Shown one piece after another: positions 56,001-64,000 of a stretch of DNA of 64,000 nt; the stretch's first letter is position 1; every line of letters begins with the position of its first letter. The DNA is taken from the NCBI GenBank assembly GCA_935421135.1, contig OW285187.1:17608429-17672428 (forward strand). The letters run 5' to 3'. The stretch comes from Bugulina stolonifera (taxonomy: Eukaryota; Bryozoa; Gymnolaemata; Cheilostomatida; Bugulidae). The notes under the pieces were generated by a model. That model did no database searches. It was not told where the DNA came from and saw nothing but the letters and a program-made list of their open reading frames with translations. The position numbers and the translations under genes are program-made.

Positions 56001-57357
56001 GAGGCCTACGGTCTTGCTGACCATCATCTTCTCCATTCCTCTCTCTTTCCCGTTCCCTCTGCCTCTCTCTTTCCCTCCTATCTCTATCCCTTCTATCTCC
56101 CGGCCTTTCTCTGCCTAACACATTGCAACCATATGATAGATATACAATGTGTGATGCTCCCACTCAACTACATGGTTATAAGACAAAACATCAAGTGCTG
56201 TAAAATTTGATGTAAAAGTATCCTACTAAATTACTTGGTCAATTACTACATTTAAAGTGTCAAATAAAATTAGCACCAGGACAAATATGTGATAAAAGGT
56301 GCCAATTACTATCATAGTCCGCATGCGGCGGAAATACAATATGAAGCAGTGCATTTCGTCCTGTAGACATTATATGGACTAAGCAACAATCTAGTATTGT
56401 CCCCAACAGTTTTAAAAGAAATGGTGCTTGAACACCCCATAGCCCCACCACCTCCATAGACTATGACCTCCAATGTTTTTAGGCTAGACATCTTCTCAGA
56501 GAAAGTATATTGCACTCACTTTGTCTAAGAAACTCCATCTGCTTTTTTCTCTCCTCTTCTTGCTCACGCTTCTTAGCCTCGACCTCTTCTTGTCTTTTCT
56601 TAAGTGCAAGTTCTGCTCTTTCAGCCTTAGTCAAGAACTTGGGCTACAAAACAATGTCACTTGGGTGTGCTTTAATATACCACATGACAATTGCATGAAC
56701 ACAAGTTTAAAAATATGCATCAACAGCTGGTTGCTAATGGACGACAAGGAACATACCAAATGGTTCCTTTTCAACTCACTTAGATAGAAGACTAATCAAT
56801 CAGCTATAATGTAAACATATACCTTGCTCTGAGCCTCTTCTTCAGCTTTTTTCTTAGCCAAAACTTCCTCTAATGACACTGGAACCCTTTTGGGTTTGTC
56901 TTCAACTGTCTCCTCTGCTTGCTTCACTGTGTCTTTGGAATCCTTTGGCTTCCTGTCACGACTACGGCGCCTCTCACGATCTCGACTTCGTGATCTGCGG
57001 CGTTTCCTATCATCTGATCGGCTTCGGCGTCTTTCTCTACTTCTCTTGCGCTCACGTTTTCTGCAATAGTATAGTATAACATCATATTAAATAATAGCTG
57101 TACAATCAAGTACACATTAGGATAAAATATTCAGCATGCTAGTTTACTACATATCGCAGTGTAGATAAGTGGTCTTACCGTTCCCTAGATCGAGAGCGTC
57201 TACGGCGATCTCTGTCTTCACCTCTGTCCCGGTCCCTATTTTCTCTGTCTTGATCTCTTTCATCACGTTCTACTGCTTTACTACTTCTATCTTTACCCGA
57301 GGAATTAGATTTCTCAACCACTGCGACATCATCAGTGAGATCGATTACCTCATCCAT
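50042..57357 (-). CDS. DDX23: DEAD-box RNA helicase DDX23/PRP28, U5 snRNP
   Basis: Twelve exons join in phase to 800 aa (human 820): 57357-57179, 57060-56823, 56643-56520, 56114-55966, 55628-55372, 54988-54763, 54378-54233, 52864-52597, 51569-51420, 51257-51106, 50928-50645 and 50271-50042. The N-terminus is an RS-type Arg/Ser/Asp domain (about 1-115), followed by [17 protein letters not shown] and charged coiled coil. [15 protein letters not shown] and [18 protein letters not shown] are PRP28-specific. Helicase motifs: Q motif [18 protein letters not shown] (414-421), [20 protein letters not shown] (528-531, split by an intron), TAT (584-586, in place of the usual SAT), and [10 protein letters not shown] (728-737). 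It exchanges U1 for U6 at the 5' splice site. No frame defects were seen. Introns hold MITEs at 51703 and 52994. Confidence 0.95.
51325..51418 (+). repeat. 31-bp tandem repeat next to a DDX23 splice donor
   Basis: Three to four units of about 31 bases (core gtacacattgtactagcaca) fill the start of the intron after exon 9 and end directly at the donor (51420/51419). The last unit includes the donor GTCAGT on the minus strand. Confidence 0.75.
51698..52474. mobile_element. MITE family A, copy 2, 5-bp duplication TATTA
   Basis: The unit 51703-52469 (767 bp) begins caggggcagatccagggg and ends ctagatccaccactg. It is flanked by TATTA at 51698-51702 and 52470-52474. Its interior aligns with 28921-29612 throughout by eye, including gccggctcatagaat and the GC-rich ccggggcgctgccccggacc. 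A/T homopolymer blocks at 51758-51815 are specific to this copy. It lies in the DDX23 intron between exons 8 and 9. Confidence 0.8.
52487..52550 (+). repeat. Imperfect (AGT)n microsatellite
   Basis: agtagtagtagt with interruptions (gatgga, ggt) follows 13 bases after the MITE. It lies in a DDX23 intron. Confidence 0.85.
52986..53998. mobile_element. hAT-type MITE family B, copy 2, with three internal repeats
   Basis: The unit 52994-53990 (997 bp) begins tagtgctgggcggttttg and ends accgtacagcacta, the reverse orientation of 35093-35843. Flanks are gagaaaag and gagaaaat (7 of 8). The interior has three imperfect copies of a block containing aggatgacatcaaattat, against two in the 35-kb copy. 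It lies in the DDX23 intron between exons 7 and 8. Confidence 0.75.
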
Positions 57358-58865
57358 AATATCTAAGGGGTTGCGAAGTAGTGCATTATATTGTAAAGAG
57401 TATTACACAGAATATCAGACAATAATAGGCTATATGTGAAGGTGAAAATCTAAATTTGTGATTGGAGAGAAATTTTAAATATCCCCGACCTAACAACGCA
57501 AGTGAATCTCCATGAGTGTGAGACCAAGGTGCAAATATAGCTAACCAAGGCGAACTGAAATTGTGGAACCTGGAGAGGATGACCATGGGATTACGTATGG
57601 GGAAGAAAATTTTCCACTTCAACGCTCTTATCCTTTTTCATCTATTAGATCAACTGTCTAGTTACTTGAATATTATAAATGTATATTTCTTTTATCTAAT
57701 GCTACAATTTGTTGTCAAACCTATATGGGTAAAGATAATTTAATGTGAGACATGGCCATTTTGAACATGTCATCAATATATTTGCTGCTAAACTAAAGTG
57801 ATGTTGAAAAAGGAGTAAATAAAATTTAATTGGTCCACAACAGTAATAGGAACAGTTGACTAACCAATTTATACGAAATGCAATCACAGTTTTCTGTAAA
57901 AATATTAAACTTTGGTAGTTTTTAAGCTTTAAAACAGTTTAGAAATGAACATTTCCCAGGTAAAACAAAATTTTTTTAAACCAAAGCTAGAAACCATAAA
58001 ACGATTTTGAATTAATATGATGTTTGTGTGACCTATACAATTATGTTTTATGATGTTCATTCAGCATTAGCTGAGAAACGCAGAAGATAAGACAACTACT
58101 ACGAGAATTACCCCCCCCCCCCCGGTTTGTTTTATTATTTTAACAAGACTGGCTAACAAACTGGATTATTTCAGATAGTAAGTCAGCAAATTGGTTTCCT
58201 AAATATATTTCTTTAGAAAGTTAGCATTTATGCCTAATCAAAAACCTACTTACATCTTATGTGAATTCGATTAAATAGATATATATTGCAATTTTACCCA
58301 CTCAAATATTAGCATCACGGTTTGGTTCAGTGTGACCAGTACATGGTGGTAGAACTTCCGACTAACCTAAACATTTGCAGCAATAAGCATGAACTACATT
58401 CATTATCCATCTGATGGCCCTAAGTCTCCTCTTTCTGTTAAGCCTAAATTTAATTCTATTATGAAGCATGATTTGATCATAGAAAGCAAAACAAGCTAGG
58501 TAGAACTGCCATGACCAAGCGTCGATATTGTTGTAAAATATTGTTAGTACAGCAAACTATTAATAACCCTGGTCTTTGTTCTATTGCGCAATGCCATCCT
58601 CCGGCAAGCATTGTGTCGCCTACTAATGTATTATCGAGACGGTTCACACTGGGCATTGGCAACTGAATTGAATGATTATGGGAAAGGGAGTTATCTCCTT
58701 TGTTCACTTTTTGACCATCAATTTCTTGATATTATGTTTTCAAATAGAAATACAAAAACAATACTCACTTTAGTTTATTAACAACTTTTCATACCAAGTT
58801 ATTGACTTACTTCGCAATGAACATGTTTTTTGAAAAAGAACACTTCTTAGACACTTCTGCCGAAT
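57358..58865. other. Intergenic between DDX23 and the TYW1 relic
   Basis: No gene seen. It should hold the DDX23 promoter just above 57357, but I cannot mark clear elements. A run of 14 C lies at about 58110-58123. Confidence 0.4.
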
Positions 58866-60440
58866 GAGAAAGAGATACAAGTCGAGCATATTCATCCAGC
58901 TCTTCGGTGTTGAATGATTTTACTAGTGTCAATCTGTATACTGTTCTCTGCCCCTTCTCTTTAAGGTCAATAAGAGTCAATAAATCTTTCCCAGAAATCA
59001 GTGAATAGAGGTCTGTCTATCTTCCTAAGGCTCTCCTTAGTGCTGGCGTCCACACTCAGATACAGCTGTGTCAAGGGTTGCATGGCCCTAATAGCATCAG
59101 GAAACTGAGCATTTGTTACGAGGAATGATGAGATATTTTGAGAGTGAAGAAGGTTCCCCTACTAGTGAGAGGGCACCGTGTCTGACAGCCATGCCCTCGG
59201 CTATCCTCTCAGCCATTACACTAGGTACTTCTTTGAGCTGGTTGATCATGTTCCTGTGATTATCTAGAGCACCTTTTATAATATCATCTGCAGGATCCAT
59301 CTGCCACTTCCACTTTGTACCCACTGGATTAGTGTGGTGCCTCCAACAGACGACACATTTATTAGCACAAGCTAAACTGGGAGTTGTCTCCATACACTGG
59401 TGGCTCTCTATACCATAGAACGTGTGTTTGTAACATCCACCTCGCCCTCTCAACATTGACTTGGTCCACCTGCATAGCTTCACCCCAGAATGAGATCCTA
59501 TTATTTTATAGCCTTGTTTCTCCAAGCTCTAACATATCTGAGGAGTGACTATTTCTCTGATCTCATCTGAGTTTCCTTTATTGGCAGCCATCATCGGACC
59601 CATATCTTCCAGATCTACCAACTGGTTTCCAGCTTTATATTACTTTCTTGTTCTTCATCACTGGAGCTACAGCCCCTTATCTCAGTGCCATCTGCATCTT
59701 TCTTACATTTACATATTTGAGACTCCCCTGTATACGCTGCCTTCTTCCCCTTCTTTTTCCTCTTCCTTTTGACTTTAGTAGGTTTATATCCTGATGCCAT
59801 GAGAGACCAGAACTGGCACTTCCATGATGAATAATTCTGCTGCAGACATATCTGACAGCCATTCATCTGTATCCTTGGCAACCTTACAGTAGTTGGAGCC
59901 ATACAGAGAGTTACCGAGGCCAACAATACAGTATTGTAAACCTAGTAGGTAGTCAGCACCATATCTGATGTCACTGGCAGCATCCTTGAGCCAAGTGAAG
60001 AACCAGCCACAGCTGTCTGGTGGATTACCATCCGTGTATGTAGGAATGATGAAGATGCAGTAATTCTTATTAATCTGGGTAACTAATGTCTCTGGTTCAA
60101 CTGTTGACAGATTAATCACTTCTGTACTCATTCCGACAGCTTTAGCCTCCTTTTCCAATTCATCAGCAAATATCTTAGACTGCCCTTTCTGTGTGGCATA
60201 TAAAATACAGAGTCCCTTTTGTGACATATCTGAGGGAATAGAATAAGCAGTACTTTGCTGACTTGCTGGGTTTGTACTTGTACCCTAGAGAGGAGAGTGT
60301 TAGAGTGACCACACCTAACACCACGTATAAGGTAGACCTGGAAGGACTGAAGCTCTTTGATATGATGCACGGCGTTGTTCACCAGCTTTGTAATGTAGTA
60401 TAGTAAAACTAAAACAACATCAATTAACATCACACCACTC
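58866..60440 (-). pseudogene. TYW1: TYW1 pseudogene (tRNA 4-demethylwyosine synthase), apparently intronless
   Basis: The minus strand reads through TYW1 domain order without convincing introns. A hydrophobic N-terminal helix (MLIDVVLVLLYYI, 60430) is followed by the flavodoxin-like domain from 60227 (ILYATQKGQSKIFADEL, IPTYTDGNPPDSCGWFFTWL, GLGNSLYGSNYCKVAKDTD), a Lys-rich linker, and the radical-SAM domain (GYKIIGSHSGVKLCRWTKSM, TPSLACANKCVVCWRHHTN with the CxxxCxxC cluster motif, HGALSLVGEP). Defects: a deletion with frame change near 59850, a frame change near 59645, TAG before SLEKQGY near 59530, a deletion after SLVGEP near 59145, and a frame change near 58990. Homology stops near RLVSLSHS (58870). 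TYW1 makes the tricyclic wybutosine precursor on tRNA-Phe. This copy cannot make the enzyme. Lack of introns suggests a retrocopy. Confidence 0.75.
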
Positions 60441-60915
60441 TATTTTTTATAAGACAAACGGGCAGAGAAGGACATGAGTACGTGACCGACCCTCATCGAA
60501 CCGAACTAGAGAATATCGGCAGGAAGCAATCAAACATGTCATAGATCTTAACCAAGACTGAGATGGGGAATCAAGTGATGAGTCCCTATGACTATATGGC
60601 TTGAATGTACTGGATAATAGAACCAAAATAAGTAATACTAAATTAGTAATAAACAGTGAAACAGAGGAAGAGAGCAAAGGGGAGAAGGAGAGAAAAGGCT
60701 ATGGGGAAGGAAAGAGGGTCCAAGACAAACTAAAATCACCACCAATCAAGGGACAAAAGAGATGCCTGCCATCAGACCCTACTAATGCCAGACATAACGA
60801 GGTGAAGGAAGAGAGAGCCCAAAAGCAATCCAAAGTTCGGTCCAGCAAGAGACCAAGGAGAATTGTTTCCAAGAAACACTTGTCTTCGGACTACATGTAT
60901 GTGTGGAATCGTTAA
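60441..60915 (+). pseudogene. Possible LTR-retrotransposon pol C-terminal tail
   Basis: A plus-strand frame, open from about 60601, is Lys/Glu-rich (ETEEESKGEKERKGYGEGKR) and ends KRPRRIVSKKHLSSDYMYVW. The ending resembles the basic, Arg-rich tails after integrase in LTR elements. No catalytic motif is present. Its position before a gag relic fits a broken tandem of elements. It could also be an unrelated charged ORF. Confidence 0.35.
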
Positions 60916-61299
60916 AAGAAAAGAAAAAAAAACAACAATAAAAATATCATTATTATACTATTACAAACTAACAGATGGAGACAAGTATACGTCATAAGAC
61001 TACGTTTAAATTTCCTATTAAATTTTATGATCCTCTTACTCGCCACTGTCCATTGTCTATCCCATCTAGTTTGCCTAGCCTGATTCAACCCATCAATCCT
61101 AGTAGCTATTGGGACCAAAATCCTTGAAATTTTCAATTTACAGATGCTGACCATCAGAGTAAACAGTTTGGTTAGAAATCTGAAGGTAGAAGATGCCACT
61201 ATTTTTTGCAAAGGAGGTCAGCTTTTGAGGGAGATGTTGGAGGAAGCAGATGAAGAGCAGACAACCCTGTTTTTGTTTTTCGGATACCGGACTTGCGGA

Positions 61300-62655
61300 G
61301 ACGAGGTGATCTGACTGGGATTGAGACTAGACTGTGAGAGTTGAGAGGACGATACAAAGGGAAGACCTTATATCTCATAACAGATTTACATGGTACCACG
61401 CGTAAACAAACTACAAATAAGCGATTTTGAGGCAAGGAAATAATACCATTACTAATCAACTATCAATAATAAACCATCATACTACCGGGAAGCAGCAAGG
61501 ATCAGGATGTCTAGCAAAATAAATAATCCACAATTAAAGATCGAAATGAATAATGAGATAGAAAGTTGGAACTGATTCTTAAAAAGGGTCAAAATAACCA
61601 TTTCAATTGACTTTGGGGCTCAAATAACAGAGGCTGATGCGGAAAAGAAAGCGAAGGAGATCAGCAAGAGACAAGGAGCAGCTTTACTGAACAGCCTTGA
61701 GGAGGAAGCGATGGAGATTTTCGACACATTTAATGTGGCAGTAAAGGACATTCAGTATGACGACATAATAGATAAGTTCAGCAACTACTTCTCGAAACGA
61801 GAAAATATGACTATACTCCGTCATAGGTTTCTAGATATGGGGCAAGGCAAAGAGGAGCCTGGAGATTTTATTCAGCGGGTTCTGAAACAATCACATTCAT
61901 GCCAATTAGGAGATCTGTGAGAGGATCTAGCCATACATATCATAATAAATGGAATGCTAGATGAAAAACTAAAACCTGAGCTGTTTCAAATCGCAGATAT
62001 TGACATACCCAAACTCATGTCTACTAGCGCCCAAATACGAGTCAGCAGGCCGAACAATGGACGAGCTTAGGGGCAATAAGAAAGACATAGAGATGGGAAA
62101 CGTGACTACCAAGTGTATATGCCACAGACAACGTCTAAGAGGTAGGGGCAGTGAATAATCTAGGATGTAACCATTGTGGCAGCCCAGCCCATTTCCTTCG
62201 GAATCGTCCAACAGTTCCCTGTTTTAACTGCGAAGGCCAATGTCATATAGCAAGACCATGTCCCGAACCTCCAAAGCGAGGTAATACTAGAGGAGGAATG
62301 AGAGGAAGCCGGGGAGCGAGCTGGGGAATGAATCCAGGAAGAAGAGGTTTCAGAGATAGAAAACGGGGGTCTCGAGGGGCATATTATCAAACTGCTGCTT
62401 ACCAAGAGAGCAGAGCCAGACAGCTACAGTGTGAGAGTAGCGGGTAGGACAGTGAGGAGAAACTGGAGACATATGAGGAAGTTGAACATCAACCAACCTA
62501 TAGACGAAGAGTCTAGTAATACGGTTGAGACAGAGTCAGAAATGGAGGAAGAGCCATGTGAAGAAGACGAGGTGAGCTGACTGGGATTGAGACTAGACTG
62601 AGAGTTGAGAGGACAATACTAGGGTAAGACCTTATATCCCATAACAAACTTACAG
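61300..62655 (+). repeat. Pair of about 90-bp direct repeats flanking gag
   Basis: The block starting gacgaggtgatctgactggg at 61300-61390 recurs as gacgaggtgagctgactggg at 62566-62655, about 90% alike by eye, sharing attgagactagactg, agagttgagaggac and aagaccttatat. They bracket the gag relic. They could be LTR remnants of a deleted element or internal repeats. Confidence 0.6.
61507..62447 (+). pseudogene. Retrotransposon gag relic with zinc knuckles
   Basis: From ATG 61507 broken frames give ITEADAEKKAKEISKRQGAA, ALLNSLEEEAMEIFDTFNVA and DDIIDKFSNYFSKRENMTIL, then HRFLDMGQGKEEPGDFIQRV and GMLDEKLKPELFQIADI, the capsid-like pattern of Ty3/Gypsy gag. Downstream (62160-62275) are two CCHC zinc knuckles: CNHCGSPAHFLRNR, whose last Cys is Arg, and CFNCEGQCHIARPC, intact (C-x2-C-x4-H-x4-C). 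A Gly/Arg-rich tail follows (RGGMRGSRGASWG). Stops near 61578 and 61918 and a frame change before the knuckles show it is dead. Pol does not follow; the minus-strand RT at 62.9 kb is a different element type. Confidence 0.7.
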
Positions 62656-62879
62656 CATAGTAAGTTGGAACGAAAAAATGATTTGCTACCAGGTTGGACA
62701 TGCTAACACTCCTTTCAATGAGCAAATTTCCAAAAGACTAAAGAGTGTCAATGTATGACATTGACTACGTCCACTTATTGGATCATTGATACCAGTCATG
62801 TTCCTCACGGAGTGGCCCAAAGAATAGAATTACAGTTCTTAATTTTTTATTGCAGCCTTGTCTTGTCTTGGTTAAAATC

Positions 62880-64000
62880 CTAGACCCCAGGGTAGGAGAA
62901 AAGAGGAACTATCAGAGTTGTAGGTCTTTTTTATTAGTCCGCTATGATCTCACCAGTGCGGAGCTCCCGAGCAGTTCTGATCAGAAAGCTGTGCAGAAAT
63001 TTGTTAGTGTGACAGGCAACAGAATTGAAAACATTAGCATGTCTGGTGTTAAAATCATGCGTTCCTTTCATTAGATCGAGTGTAGATAGAAGATTTGAAA
63101 AGAGAAATTCATGCTCCAAGATGGTGTGAAAAAGAGATATTCTTCGAGTCTGCCCAATTTTGTTCAATAAAACAAGATTTAGTTGTTTTTTTATTGTCAG
63201 AGATCGAACAATCTCTTCCTTTAAGGTTTTTAATAAATTGTACAGCCTTGCTTTGGACTGCCTCAATTTCATGTATTAGACCCTGTGATGCAGGATCCCA
63301 CACAGGACAGGCATATTCCAGCAATGGCTTGCATAACGTGTTGTGAGCAAGAAGTTTGATGGATTTAGGAGCATTATATAGAGTGTATTTTATAAGTCCT
63401 ATAATTTTTAGTGCTTTCCCAATAATATAATCAACATGAATGTGCCATTTCATATCACTTGCCAGGTATATCCCTAGATATTTTATAGAATTACATTGCT
63501 TTGAAAGCCTCCCATTTAAAAAATAGTCACGCTGTAATGAGTTATCACTGTTACTAAAAAATATAACATTACTTTTCAACACGTTAAAATTCATTCCATT
63601 TTTGATACTCCAGTTATGTAGCATACTTAGGTCATGTTGTAGTTTGGCGCAATCACCATCATTGATGACCCCAGAGTACAAAAGAGTGTCATCTGCAAAC
63701 AGTCTGATATTACTGTACTTTATGCATTCCACAATGTCATTAATGAACAGTGAAAACAATGCTGAACCCAACACACTGCCCTGAGGTACTCCTGAAGTAA
63801 CAGCAGCTGTGCTAGATTTGAATCCATTTATGAGTACTTGTTGATTGTGATCTAGGAGAAAAGATGAGTTCGACCTTATCATTGCATGATTAATGTTATA
63901 TTTAATCATTTTTTAGATTAATATATGATGTGGTACTACATCGAAAGCCTTGGAGAAATCCAGTAGGCCTACTATATAGGCCTAGCATGTGTCCGGTATA
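62880..64000 (-). pseudogene. Non-LTR retrotransposon RT relic, runs off the right edge
   Basis: Reading leftwards from the edge: LDFSKAFDVVPHHILI, then an in-frame stop (near 63912), then KYNINHAMIRSNSSFLL and VTSGVPQGSVLGSALFSLFI. The catalytic FADDTLLYSG box follows, then NGMNFNVLKSNVIF, IKYLGIYLASDMKWHIHVDY, and LLAHNTLCKPLLEYACPVWD with FIKNLKGRD. A frame change near 63180 leads to the tail with RISLFHTILEHEF and FNTRHANVFNSVACH, ending near 62934. It is a CR1/L2/jockey-type ORF2. The 266-codon core is intact and less decayed than the 26.7-kb copy. Confidence 0.75.

Noticed and set aside
58866..60440. TYW1 as a working gene with unusual introns
   Set aside because: Frame breaks coincide with missing conserved residues rather than GT-AG borders, and there is a stop inside the radical-SAM lead-in.
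60912..61459. Minus-strand frames upstream of gag
   Set aside because: No family motif; one ends in a poly-Phe/Leu stretch from an A-rich tract.

Overview
This window is nuclear DNA of an animal, most likely a marine invertebrate; I cannot place it more finely. Host genes are split by GT-AG introns, the DNA is AT-rich, and much of it is transposon debris. The recognisable host genes are a nicotinic-type Cys-loop receptor, the spliceosomal helicase DDX23/PRP28, a Borealin-like gene and a decayed TYW1 copy.

Layout. 0-14 kb is a transposon graveyard: a Harbinger transposase end, half of a DUF7869-like element, Ty3/Gypsy RT, a MADF gene relic, BEL/Pao integrase, a delimited hAT element with a BED-only ORF, and a decayed hAT transposase. 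14-24 kb holds a pogo-type MITE, an AT-hook plus Myb/SANT-like gene, a decayed pogo (DDE_1) transposase, and a nearly intact 3.27-kb DNA transposon (19828-23095). That element has 21-bp terminal inverted repeats and a 4-bp AATA duplication, and it interrupts an older relative. 25-28 kb carries a Ty3/Gypsy RNase H-integrase relic with its polypurine tract and LTR start, then a non-LTR RT relic. 28-33 kb carries MITEs and a head-to-head palindromic Tc1-like element.

32.8-35.0 kb (+) is a four-exon Borealin-like gene. 37.9-49.1 kb (+) is an alpha-type nicotinic receptor-like gene whose exons join in phase to 518 aa. It has two equal-length alternative exons and introns full of MITEs and a solo LTR. 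50.0-57.4 kb (-) is DDX23, convergent with the receptor, with 12 exons joining to 800 aa. 58.9-60.4 kb (-) is an apparently intronless TYW1 pseudogene. 60.5-64 kb holds LTR-retrotransposon gag/pol relics and a non-LTR RT that runs off the right edge.

How the parts relate: the host genes have no evident shared pathway (synapse-type channel, splicing, chromosome segregation, tRNA wybutosine). The most interesting content is the DUF7869-like transposon with its nested insertion, and the mutually exclusive exons that swap the ligand-binding face of the receptor. Exon calls come from reading splice sites and phase by eye; family calls come from recognised motifs, and no database search was run.
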